Shown here piece by piece: positions 1 to 11,500 of a stretch of DNA of 64,000 bases. Location of the stretch: NCBI GenBank assembly GCA_964035795.1, contig OZ038320.1, positions 12,847,076-12,911,075 of the forward strand, given 5' to 3'. The DNA is from Pterobdella sp. o SKG-2022 (lineage: Eukaryota; Annelida; Clitellata; Hirudinida; Piscicolidae). The position numbers and the translations under genes were made by a program. Each line of letters opens with the position of its first letter. Position 1 is the stretch's first letter. The notes beneath the pieces were generated by a model that was not told the DNA's origin, did not search any database, and was given only the letters and a program-made list of their open reading frames with translations.

Positions 1-1890
1 GCTTGTAGAAGGAGGTTGGTAAGGATTGACGCTGGGTCTGTTTGGGTCTTGTGAGCGTTCTTGAGACAACGAAACCCAGTGCCTCGGGTATTTGAAAATC
101 CCTTTGAAGCGTAGTGAGTTTGAAAATCGTTTCGGTGCTCCGTAGGGCTGACACCCGACACAACAGGTAGATAGGGCTGTGAGTGCTGATCCAAAAATTT
201 CGAAAAACCGTCTCATAAGTTGTGTTGAGGTCTATTTGCAATCAGTAATTGCTGAATAGCTTGCTGATCGTATCTTAGAGCTGCTCATAGAATGCATTTT
301 GAGTCGGTGCGTTGTTTTGGCATGCTATGATTGGAAGCGAGCAATTATAATGCGCTCATTTACAAATGATCAATGATATGTTGAGAACGAGTCCAATGCC
401 GTCTATCCTGATGTCCGGAATACACTAGTGGGATTCCCAAAATATCAAATTTGTATTGGGTGAAGTTGTAGCATTTGGACTACGTTCCCGTTTGGTAGAG
501 TTGGTACATTCAAAATCCAAATACAAGTCTAATGTTTAGCATTTAGAATTCGACTCGTTAATCTTTCAACGTTTTCTACATGATGATCAAACGTGATGCA
601 CTTTTTATTTCTTCTGTTTCTGTAGTGGGTTTTTTTCCCAGATCGGGCTGCTAGCCCAAAACTCAACCTTCCTTCACCCCTAAAGGGATGCCAGACTTGA
701 AACCTGTATCAAGCGGAGCTGAAACTTTGAAAGAGCGCGGATTAAAAAAGGTAGAAATGTTGGATGTTGGAAAAAAGTTCAAGAATTGTAAACGTGGATA
801 GAATGCAAAAAATTTTTTTTCGTTTTTTCTCAAAATGCGGAAAACTTTGAGAAATAAAAAGCTTTTTGCTTGTTTCGTTTGGAAAAGACTTTTGACCGAA
901 TGCCAATGAGAAGCGTTGAAAAGATGGCCCAAAAAAAGCTTGTTCAGGCAGTGAAAAGAAGAATTTGATGTTGATGTAGGTGTCAATCAAACAAAAACAG
1001 TTTTTTTTACAATAGTACTAACTGAAGGGTGAAAGAGGAAGGGAACTAGCTGTTACACAAAGGTTAGACTGAGTTGGAAGGCTTAAGAGTATGTTTTTTT
1101 ATGATAAAACTCAAAAATGGAAAAAATATAGAATATATGTGAGACTCAACAAGATATATAGCTGGGAAACTATAGAAGATTTTTTTTGAAAAAAACCATA
1201 AAAACGGACGTTTCGAATGATGCTGACGGAGATTGAGGTTGGGTAAAGCGATTGTAGAAATTGTGAGACAAGGAAGTTGAGATTTTTGAGTAATGTTGTA
1301 TATGGTTATAGTTGTGTTGAACAGGAGTAGAGGTTTGAGGTTGAGTGTAATAGAAAAAGGAAGCCAAGGTAAGCTTGGAAAGGTTGGATTGTAGACTTGA
1401 GTTAATGTTTGTGAATGTTTATAAGGTTGAAAAGAGAAAAAAAACATAAAAAAAGTAATCTTTGGGAGAGATGCTGATTATTATAAAATGAGCAGTCATT
1501 TGAGCAATAGTGTAAGCCTCGTGAACAAAAATGTTATACTGGTGAATTCAAAAACATTAAAAACAAATGATTTTAAACTAAAAACTCGACACTATGAAAA
1601 TTGAAAAAAAAAATTGATGTTAACAACAAATCAAAAAAACAATTCAGGAATAAACAAGTTATAAATAAACACGCTAAAAGCAAACAAAGTGAAATTATGT
1701 TAAAAATATTAATAAAAATTAATTAAAAATAAAGAATTTAGAAGTAAAAAATTTATAGAAAAAAATTAAATACTTTGAATTTTTAAATATTTGGAATAAT
1801 TTTTGAATGAACTTAAATTGTAATTTTTGGCAATGTACAAACTTGAATGAGTAATTCAAAAACTAAAAATTTGAAAAAAACAAGTTAAAA
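1..1890. other. Non-genic left flank; GC-richer block at 1-200
   Basis: No convincing gene is seen on either strand. The first ~200 bases are less AT-rich than what follows and include a stretch at about 29-75 (TTGGGTCTTGTGAGCGTTCT and on) that recurs in diverged form at about 27408-27460, so it is probably part of a dispersed repeat. The remainder is AT-rich with A- and T-runs. The open frames here are low-complexity, rich in Phe, Ser, Asn and Lys, and are not supported. Confidence 0.35.
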
Positions 1891-4240
1891 TAATAATAAT
1901 AATAATTTACGAGGTTTATTATATTGATGTTTAACCCAGAGAGCTTCAAGATCACTTGATATTTGTAAAATATTCTATTATAATAATAGGTTATAACAGC
2001 TTAATATTTTTTAAAAAAACTAGTTTTTAGCCTCTTTCCAAAGTCCTTCACTTTCCTAACTCTTCTTAAGCCTTCCGGCAAGCCGTTCCACAAACTTGGG
2101 CCTTCAACCTCAAATCTACGTTTTCCAAGACTAGACAATTTGGACTTAGGGACGTATAAAATGGTTGAGTCCGAAGATCTAAGCTTTCGCCTTTCAGGTA
2201 TTTCAGAGATAGGTAAGAGTCTTTCCGATATGTATTTTGGACCATATCCTAGCTTACATTTAAATATAAGTAATAATATTTTATAAACTACTCTTTCCCT
2301 AACTTTGAGCCAATGCAACTTTTTCAAAACTGGAGTTATATGGTCAAACTTCCTTGTGCCTGTAATTAACCTAGCTGTAGTCTTGATAAGAGACTGGACT
2401 CTACACAGCTGCTTTTCAGGTAACCTAGCTAACAATGTGTTGCAATAATCTATTCTGCTCAGAATCAAAGCAACAGCAAGGGTCCTCAATGAATCATAAA
2501 AAAAGACACTTCTTAATGGGTTTTATCTGTCTGAAAGCTGAGAAGCCTGCTTGCAACATCTTACTTATATGTGAGTTCATGCTCAAATCTCTCCATGAAA
2601 ACACCCAGACTCTTGACACTTTCTGAAGGTGATATGAAAGTATCCAATATCCTTATCTGTTTGGTTGGTAACTTGTTCACCTTTTTCAAAGAAGAAAACC
2701 ATATAGCTTCAGTTTTGGATCTATTGAGTTTAAGACTATTGGATTCCATCCAGGCTGCCATCTCATCGACACAGTCAGACAATCTGTTCTGCAATTGCTC
2801 AGTTTCACCAGGGACACAACTAGAATACAATTGGGTGTCATCTGCATATTGGTGAAAACTCAAGTTATGTCTTTTTGCAATTGTTTCTAGATCACTAGAA
2901 TACAGATTAAATAAAAGCGGGCCGATTACAGAACCTTGTGGCACACCAGTATGGAGATGAAATAAATTAGTCCTAACACTATTATTAGTAATATAACACC
3001 TATTATTTAAATAGCTCTTATACCATTCTAAAACTAAACCCTTAAAACCGAATTTTGAATATAGCTTATTTATTAAAATATTATGATTAACTAAATCAAA
3101 GGCTGAGGAAAGATCCAACAATATCAAAAGACTAAACCTACCTTCATCAGCTACTTTTAAAATATCCATGTGGATTTTTGTGATAGCAGTTTCTGTTGAA
3201 TGAAAAGGGCGATAAGCAGACTGAAATCTCGGAAAAACATCATTTTCAACCAAATAACTACGTGTCCTTTCTAAAACCAACCGTTCCAGTATTTTTGATA
3301 AGACAGGGACATTTGAAATTGGTATATAGGAGGATGGCTCAGATTGGTTCAGATTGGGTTTTTTCAATATCGGCGTCACACAGGCTAACTTCAAATCTTG
3401 AGAAACAGTTCTTCATTTGAAAGAGGAATTAAAGATGCTAACTTTAAACGGTGCTATCAAGCTTGCTATTCGTTTCAATAGCAAAGGGGATCGGATCTAA
3501 AGCACACTGTTTATTTGGTAAGTTGTTGATCATCTTTACTAATTCCTCTTCATCCACCTCAAAAAATTCGTCTAACACTGAAGTCCTGGATGAAACCTCA
3601 ATTTGAAATAGATCACCATCTACACTCTTGACCTCACCAATTTTATCATCCAAGTATTTCTTAAAACTACCAATTTCTATTCCTTTACCTTCACTTGCCT
3701 TACCCCTACCAGCAACCTCATTTATGTATTTCCAAGTTGTCACTGACTTGTTTTTACATTCAAATAGCTTAAGATCCCAAAACTCTACTTTCCTTCCTAC
3801 ATAGAGATTTGTAAAGATTCTTCTGCCTGAACCATGTCTCACGATCAGTTGTTGAATGAGACCTCAAGTACTTGCGCTCCAACTTTCTTGTAATGCATTT
3901 AGAAATCTTACATTCCTCATCAAACCAAACATCAGAGGGTCTTTGATGAATTCTTACAACTTTCTCAGAAATGAGTTCATCTAAAATGCGCTTCAAAGTT
4001 AAGAAATACTTGCTCACAGCAGAATCTAAATTCAAGTCTGTTGAAAATACCAAAGAAGTGTTCAGCAACTCGGAAATAAACTTTTCAACATCCAAATCTT
4101 TCCGCCTTCTCACCTTAAATGTTTTGTACACTGAAGCAGGTACTTTCAGTTGACTCTTCCACATTAAGACCTTATGATCTGAGAAGGAAACATCAAAAAT
4201 GAAATGTACAAACAAAAAATTCAAGTATTTAACCATAGAA
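1891..4240 (-). mobile_element. 5'-truncated, broken CR1/L2-like LINE
   Basis: Reverse-transcriptase remains of a non-LTR retrotransposon read on the minus strand in at least four frame-broken blocks: 4236-3769, 3842-3444, 3394-2561 and 2489-2001. The first block starts inside the end of the endonuclease domain (FSDHKVLMW), so the endonuclease is lost and the copy is truncated at its 5' end. The RT core is in the third block, with a GVPQGSVIGPLLFNLY motif and an intact FHQYADDTQLY catalytic box. The last block has the LSRIDYCNTLL...LHWL tail common to CR1/L2-type elements. A TAA/TTA microsatellite at about 1893-1910 is the likely 3' tail. The frame breaks mean it cannot make an active protein. 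Clade assignment comes from motif resemblance only. Confidence 0.87.
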
Positions 4241-4885
4241 CTATTATATTTAAAATAAACAATTAAATTTTAATAATTTGAAATTACAAACAAGTATAAT
4301 GTTGAATCCATGAAAAGAATATTAACAGTTATATTTTAAAAACAAGAGCGTTGAAAGCAAAAAAACAAGACCATGAAAATAAATTTAGTTTTCAATTTTT
4401 TGCAAAAAAATATGAACACAAAACTTGATACCTTTAATGCTCTGGTCGTCAGAATAAAAATAGTTCTATAACTAATAAGTTCATTGTTCAAAATTTGTTG
4501 AAAAGGAAATTTCGTATTCATTTTTTTTTCTCGAAAATTTGAAATGTAATGTTCAGTTACGTAAGACGTTACGTTAGCATAAAAAATAGTTCTCAAAATA
4601 ATTTTCAATTTAAAAAATCCATTCTTAATAATAAATTATTCCAAAATAATTTTTATTATTTTATTTTAAAAAATGTATAGTAATAAAATTTAGCTTTTCA
4701 TTGTTATTTAAATTAAGCTTGAGCCATCTTTAATCTAAAAGAGCAAGTGTTGAACAGTTCAAATAGCTTAGTGCAATAATCAACGATGAGCGTTTGCAAT
4801 CTGGAATTATTTCAATATCTGCACAAAAGCAAAAATTATTGTTAAACTCAAGCCAGCGCGTGTTGATACAAAAACTTCGAACTGG
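4241..4885. other. AT-rich spacer, nothing recognised
   Basis: Between LINE remnants. Very AT-rich with short A/T runs; no frame with recognisable motifs on either strand. Confidence 0.5.
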
Positions 4886-5040
4886 AATGTAAAATGATGC
4901 ACATAATCATGCATTCAACCCTTTTGTATGCTTGCGAAACATGGACACTTACGTCTGAACTTCAAAAAACAATACAGAAATTTTAAATGAAATGTAATCG
5001 AGAAATTTCCGGCATATTACACAAGGACAACATTAACAAT
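4886..5040 (+). mobile_element. LINE C-terminal relic
   Basis: From the ATG at 4909 the plus strand reads MHSTLLYACETWTLTSEL, a stop, then MKCNREISGIL. This matches the LLYGCETWTLT...MRCYRRILGI tail found after the RT domain in many LINEs of RTE/jockey-like type. It is only about 45 codons long with one internal stop, so it is a dead fragment. It lies directly beside the segment at 5100-5590, but the sequence does not show whether the two belong together. Confidence 0.5.
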
Positions 5041-5099
5041 ACGTCATAACAATTATTAAACAAGCCAAAGGTCGATAAAAGATGAGGCGCTAAATAGTT

Positions 5100-5590
5100 T
5101 TGAAAAACAGATTTCGCCGATTTTTTACCATAATCAAAAAAGGTCTGGGGGATATTGGTTTGCCAAGCATCCTTGAACCGTCAGGGTTTGACAGGAGTGA
5201 CGGTCGTTGTCCTAATGGCATAAATTTCCATGGAAGCCTGAAAAATGCTTGGTCTGGGACTCAACAGTTGTCGATGCTTTCTACAAGTCCCACATTATCA
5301 CCAGCTCTATCGAGTGGGGTTCCACTGCAAAAACTGCGGAAATATTTAGAAACCGCAAATATCAGGGCTTAGTGGGTAACTCCCATTTTCAATCCGTTGC
5401 ATTTGAGACAACGGGCAGCTAAAACCCCTCAATTGGCAGCTTTGTTGAAGAGTCAGGTAGAAAACTTTTCGAGGTGACTGGGAACCCTTTGGAGGCAGTC
5501 TGGTTGCGCCAGAAGATTTCCCTGGCAATCGTCCGCGGCAATGCAACCAGCATTTTTTCTTGTCTCTGCTCTCCTTCCTCTTTCACTTGA
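5100..5590 (+). mobile_element. C-terminal part of a LINE polyprotein, inverted relative to its RT part
   Basis: Plus-strand remnant reading GLGDIGLPSILEP, then SGFDRSDGRCPNG, then after a frameshift near 5245 CLVWDSTVVDAFYKSHI, FQSVAFETTG, a stop near 5421, and IGSFVEESGRKLF followed by ISLAIVRGNATSIF. This order (LEPxGLDRxDGKRPDG, LVWDxTVVDTxA, FETxG, AIxRGNA) is the C-terminal region of a repeat-encoded reverse transcriptase common in invertebrate genomes. Its N-terminal boundary (IIKKGLGD) matches where the neighbouring minus-strand RT fragment at 5880-7430 stops (INSTIKR). I therefore read both as one element with an inversion. One frameshift and at least one stop make it dead. Confidence 0.7.
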
Positions 5591-5879
5591 GTGCAATTTT
5601 ATTTTGAAGTTTATATCGTTATTTTTTGTTTTTAGTTTTTGTTTTTAGTTAGTATGTGAATTCTTATGGAATATAAACTTTGAAATAATTTCTAAAGTAG
5701 TTTTGAAGTTTTTAAAAATTATTTTCCAAAAATGAAAAAAATGTTCACTAAAACCTGGGTTTGATGGGTCAGCATTAAAATGGTATCAAAGTTGTATTTA
5801 GATAATAAGTGTTTTTATATTTCAGTAAAAGCTTTTTTTTTACAGATAACCTTTTATTTTCGAAAACATACAAGCAGGA

Positions 5880-7430
5880 GTAGAAATACAAAGTTTTGTA
5901 ATTTGAAAGCATCTCTTGATAGTGGAGTTGATCTCGGCGTGTCTGGGGAGTCTGCCTTCGTTCAGTAAACACGAAAGGTCATGGTAACCTTTCACGTCCA
6001 TCCTTACACCACATTTGCAAAAGCATGTTGGGGCGCCAAAAATATTAGCCCCTACTCGAGGTGCAACCAGCTCTTGTCGAACAGAGGGACATTGGAAATA
6101 GACGAGAGAGCAAAACGAATACTAAAGTCGAACTCCAATAATATCATGGGCTCAACGAAAGTAGGATACGTTCGAAGGATATAAACCAATTTAGGTATAG
6201 AGAAACAGTTTCTCAGTAAAGTGAAAGCATGATGGGGTTCGACTTCTTCTAGCTTGGAGCAAAGCCGACGGATGTCTCCTAATTTTGAATCAAGAATGGG
6301 AACTATGGCCTCGTGAATGAAAGAAGAACCCAAGAGTGACGCGTAGGCAATGATACTGACGGCAAAATAGAAGAGAACTGTTTGACAGTGTCAGCGCACA
6401 TGCTCGCTGTATGGTTTAAAATGAACAGCTCACATTTATTGGAGTTGATTCGAAGGCCGATCTCTTTGAAAGCGTTAATTATTTTGTTGCATCGTCAAAG
6501 ACAGAGTTAGCCTGACAACCAATTATGGCATCGTCCAAGTACCAAATGTTCAACTCCGATAACACGTCTTTGACAATTTTGTCGACGGCCAACGCGAAAA
6601 GGGCTGGACCCAGAGGGTCACCTTGTTGAATACCCTTTGGAGAAGAAATACAGTGTACGCCAGCAAAAAGAGTGGACGAATTGGAGTAGGCTTCGTTAAC
6701 TAAAAAGTACAAGGACGGGTAACGAGAGTCTCTCACAAATGAAAGTTTTAAAGTCGATAGAATTGAAGGCGTTAGAAACATCGAGTTTCAAAAGCACCTT
6801 AGGTTCAACGGAGTGGTTAATAAATGATCGAGTAGCATGGACTCAAAACGAGAAATGCACCAGAGTACCGAATTCGCACTGGCTCCCAGGGAGGGAGATA
6901 TTATGTTCTTCAAATGTTGAGAGCAAAGTAAATCAGGTCCAGAACCCGAACCGTTAGGAAAAGAGAGGATCGCTTTTCTAACCGAAGGCTCTGTCACAAC
7001 TGGTGCTGTAGGAATGTGGCAGGATTAATATCCGAAACTGGGTCACCCAAGGAATGTATAGATCTAAGAGAAGAGACCGTTTCTGGGACCATTGGGGCAA
7101 AGACGTTGTCAGAGGAGAAGAGGCGAACCGCGCCCTTTATGTAAAAGTCATTGAATTCAGAAGAAACCATTTGTTTCAAAAGTGGGATTGAGCTTTTAGA
7201 CGAAAAATTTGACTTCGGGGGTCTCATATTTATGTCCGGGAGACCTGATAACGACATGAAATTAGAAATATTGAGCTACCATGAAACGGGTGGTAAAGAA
7301 CCACTTCTGCGAAAGCCAATAAACGTTGCCATAAGATAGTGCCATTAGAAGAAAAAACTGACTCAATTAATTGGACTAATGAATCTGCGAAAACATCTCT
7401 TGCTCTTTTGGGAATACGACGAATGATGAA
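5880..7430 (-). mobile_element. RT part of the same LINE family, broken
   Basis: Read on the minus strand from about 7425 down. Successive blocks resemble RRIPKRARDVFADSLV, GAVRLFSSDNVFAP, VRKAILSFPNGSGSGPDLL, GIQQGDPLGPALFALAV, NIWYLDDAIIGC (catalytic YxDD box), RLCSKLEEVEP and finally a zinc-ribbon-like CKCGVRMDVKGYHDLSCLLN with RHAEINSTIKR near 5890. Several frame shifts separate the blocks. The 5' end (endonuclease or other N-terminal part) is missing. The protein stops where the plus-strand fragment at 5100-5590 takes up. Clade not assigned. Confidence 0.78.
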
Positions 7431-7479
7431 TGATTAAAGTTTCAAGTCTAAAAGCTTTAGTTCTGTTTTATTTCTTCTC

Positions 7480-7785
7480 TCTATTGGGTTGCCCCGAGAT
7501 TCCGTAATCAGTCCGTTCTTATTTGAACTGTATTCTAGTGATCTTGAAACGATTACACTGAAACAACATTTGAAGTTTCAACAATATGCAGATGACACTT
7601 AACTGTATTCTAGGTGATTTCTTCATAAGAATGAGCTATTGCAAAACAGATTTTCTGAATTTTTCAATTAGAAGGAAGTCTAAATGGAGTAATTGTTGTA
7701 AGCTTAATAGGTCTATGTGTTTTTTTCTTCAAGGAAAGTGAAGAATTTACCAATTGCACAAATCAGAATATTATGAATTTTTAAT
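7480..7785 (+). mobile_element. Decayed fragment of the 1.9-4.2 kb LINE family
   Basis: Plus-strand translation gives SPFLFELYSSDLETI, LKFQQYADDT-stop-LYS, LLQNRFSEF and VKNLPIAQIRIL. These align in order with the RT core of the LINE at 1891-4240 (LLFNLYSSDLETIAKRH, FHQYADDTQLYS, EQLQNRLSD, VNKLPTKQIRIL). Several stops and a short indel show it is long dead. It is in the opposite orientation to that copy. Confidence 0.7.
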
Positions 7786-8533
7786 AAAAGTTTAATAAAC
7801 TAAATTTAAAAAATATAAAATCGAATTTTTATTAAAACAAATCTGCATTTTCAAAAATATTTGACGTTAACAAACGGAAACAGTGCAGAAATTTAGACTG
7901 AACATAAGACTATAACATGAATACAAATGATTTTGATGCAGAACCTTTTTATCTGCCCTAAAGGCGTTTTGGGCATAACAGAATATAAAAACATTCAAGT
8001 ATAAACGGTTAGAATAGCCTTCTATTTTTGGCAATTTTCAAACAGAAGCACGTAATTTCAAGTTTTGGAGAGTTCAGGTTTTTGAAGGTCATTTTTAAAA
8101 TAGACTTCTAGTCAACGAAATTACCAAAATCAACTGAATTTTTAGATAAAAACCTTTGTTTTAAAAATTAAACTTTTTTAATTAAAAATGAAACTTATTA
8201 AATATAGAAAATATTGAATGATAACAACAACTATAAATATGTAAAACTTTAAACTTCAGTTTAACAAGTATCTACTTTTAAAATTGTTTTGATTAGCTTA
8301 CCTTTTGTACAAATTAAATGCTTTTTTATTTTAAATATATTTTTCATTATGACTCTTTAAATTTTAAAATGAATTTTATTTGAAATTAACTATTTTTTTA
8401 ATCATTTGGAAAGTGTCGTGACAAAAAATAAGTAATTTGAAACAAGTTTTACAAATTCGACCAATACAAAATGAGATGGTATAAAAACTAACATAGTATG
8501 AAAAATCAGAGCAAATAATATTAATATTCCAAC
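7786..8533. other. AT-rich region upstream of the KRIT1 start
   Basis: No frame or repeat recognised. It should contain the 5' UTR and promoter of the KRIT1 homologue that starts at 8534, but I see no identifiable promoter element in the general A/T background. Confidence 0.4.
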
Positions 8534-11500
8534 ATGGAAACAACAATCATTCCATTAAGAATCAAAAAAACTGCTTCAACTTGTGACTCATTCAACATAT
8601 CAGATATTGAAATCCTATTGAGAAATGGAACTCTTATCATAATTAAAATACTTTTGGATGTTGAACCTAATTCTTTCATTTGTTCTTTTTTACAGTCACT
8701 TTTGTCACCCCCTTCATATCTCAAGGGTCAGTTTTTAAAATCTCATTTTTAATTGATTTAATATGATTCGCCAACATTTTTCAACGCCAATTGTGTTTTT
8801 TAGTTTTGAAACATCCATGAACAGTGTTTCAAACTTGCTAGGATCTATACATGTTTCAGTTGTAAAATGTCATCAATACTTCATACATTGAAGCAGTATC
8901 AAATTTAGCAATTAAGCATAGTAATGCGTTATAATGAATTTTTCCACGTTATTATTCAAGGAAATCCAATAAATTAACTATGAAATATAATCAATTTTAC
9001 TTGACTTTACATTTATAATATTTCAAGAACAGTTCATTAAAATGATAACTACATGATTATAATGAATTGTAACATCATTTTAATGTAGTGAAAAGAACAG
9101 TGTGTATTCCAGATGACAACATATCACTCTTTTGTGTTCCTGTGGAACTTCAAGGTGTGTGTGTGTTCTATTCCATCACAAATATTACAAATGTAGTTAA
9201 GTAATTATGTCACATCATTTCACATTGAGTGTAAAAGATGTGTTTTTTAATTTTTTTTCCAGTTATATTTAATAATGTTTGTTAATATATTTATTGGACT
9301 TTTAGTAATTCTTAGTTGGATTTGATAGTAAATGTATTCATTTGATGAGTTTATAGTTTATAGGGGTTTAATAACTTTTTAATTGAGGTCTCATGATTAT
9401 GTTGAGTGTATTAAAAACTATGAGATTTTTCATGAAAATTATTCATTGTTACAAAATTTGTTCATACTCTTTCAAATAACAATTGTTCAAAGAAGTTATT
9501 TCAATAATTTTGAATATTATATCAGATGGAAAAAAAATCATTCCTTTCACTCAATAATGAAACACTAAAAAGTCTAATTAAATAATAAAAGACTATGTAT
9601 TTTCTTTAAATAGTTATATGGCTCAAATCATTAACCAGGAGAAATACATGACAGAAGGCAGTCTGAGAAGTTTTCCTTTTACCCTCTCAAACCATGGCTC
9701 ACCAGTGCCTTCCAAGACACATATCTTCATAGCCTTGCCTTGAAGATCAACAGGTTACATTGATGTTTTAAAAGAGGACTTGATGAATTTATATAGCATT
9801 AAAATGATTTATACTTGTTTTCATTGGTTTTTAAAATGATTTCACAATTTGAAATTTCAGTTTCATGAACCATAATTTTTTTATTATTAACTTTAACTGG
9901 TTGCGTTTCTAATTATTTCATCCAATAAAGCTTTTTTTGTCCAATAACATCTCAGCTTAAAAATAGCTTTGGAATTCCTTTGATTTACTATTTATAGCAT
10001 TAAGAGGATTGGTTTTAACACCCATCTATTTTTCCTCATAGTTGGCTGGAACAACTCCCTCAAGTATTACAACTACTCTTCTGCAAGAATGCTGATGACC
10101 GGTACTAATACTTTGTTGAATTAAAAAAGTATTTAACAAAATGGCTTGTTTTGTGTGTAGTGTTGTTTCATTGTGTTAAAAACTTGATATTAATTCTAGT
10201 GTTAATCAATTTAAACAATTAAGTTTATTTGCTAATGAATGAAACAATAAGGATGATATTGGGGTCTTTAAAGTGGTATTTATTATTTATTATTATTAAT
10301 TCCTTTGTAAGTTGCACAGTTTGCAAACTAGGTTTGCTGAAGAAGTGCTTGTGTATTTTTTTTTTTTTATTTTTTTAACCTTCATGTTCCTTCGTGTAGG
10401 TTAGGAACATGCCCTATATTCATTATCAGTGTTGGTCCTAGGATGTTTCTTTGCATATAAAGAACTTGTCCTAAGAACCTAGCCTGATAGAGCAGACTGA
10501 TAAAATAGTCAGTGTGGGGTTCTCCATTAAAATTATCTTGACTAGATAAATTCAGTAACCAGAAAGGATTATTGGAGGACAGGAAGGGTTGTTTAGATTT
10601 GTACCATGAGAGGGTAACAGCCCCACCAACTAGCAGGTCTATACACTAGGGTGCTAAGTGCCCAGGCGCTTGCGTAGTCAAAAGAACTAGGACAGAGAGA
10701 TGCGGCTATAAAGATGCGTTTTCAAACGTTTGCAAAAAGTTTTGAAAGAAGGTGAAAGACGGAAATTAAGTGAAAGAAAAGTCCATAAATGAGAGGGGGT
10801 ACCCAAAAAAGAGCTATATGAAAAAGAGTTAGGAGAAACAGCTTGATGAAACCATTAACCAGAGTTCAAAGACCTAAGAGACTCATAAGTCTGTCTGATA
10901 GAAAGAAGCTCATATAAGAAAGCTGGCTGATTGAAATATAGAATATTAGCGGTGAGCCACAGTAACTTGAACTGGGCTCTTAGTGCGGCCGGCAACCAAT
11001 GAAGGCGATCGAGGCAAACGCGAGATTAAGAACAGTAATCGGCTTAAAGAAAGCGCAATTTTGGAGAGGCTGCAACTGTGAAATGAGACAAGTACGATAG
11101 TCGAGCCTCGAAAGAACTAGAGATAGTTAAGGAGACGGCAGTGTTAAAAAGTAGGAAATTGCGTACTTGTTTGATCGCATGGAAATGAAAGTTGGATGCT
11201 TGTATAATCTGAGAGGCAAAGTGTGTGAAGTTGAAGCTAAGATCAAGAATTACACCTAGTATTTTCAGTTTGGACGATATTGGAAGGCTAGTGCCATCAA
11301 AGGTAACTTCGGTAGAAGATCGGTTTCAAATTTCACTGAGGCATGTTTGAACTATGTTAATTTGATTTGATACCTTTTTCTTTTTTGAAAAATGAATTTA
11401 AAACAACGTAAGATTAATATTAAAAAAAGAGAAGTAGAATATAAATTTTTTGTTAGTCATAATGACGAGGTATTTCTGTTGTTACCGGTATGCCATGAGC

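Noticed and set aside
1064..1447. 127-codon minus-strand frame
   Set aside because: Low-complexity Ser/Pro/Phe composition in AT-rich DNA, no motif and no exon context.
5100..7430. Twin-priming (5' inversion during LINE insertion) as cause of the split element
   Set aside because: Twin priming leaves the inverted 5' part upstream of the forward 3' part. Here the two halves face each other with their 3' sides, so a later inversion fits better.
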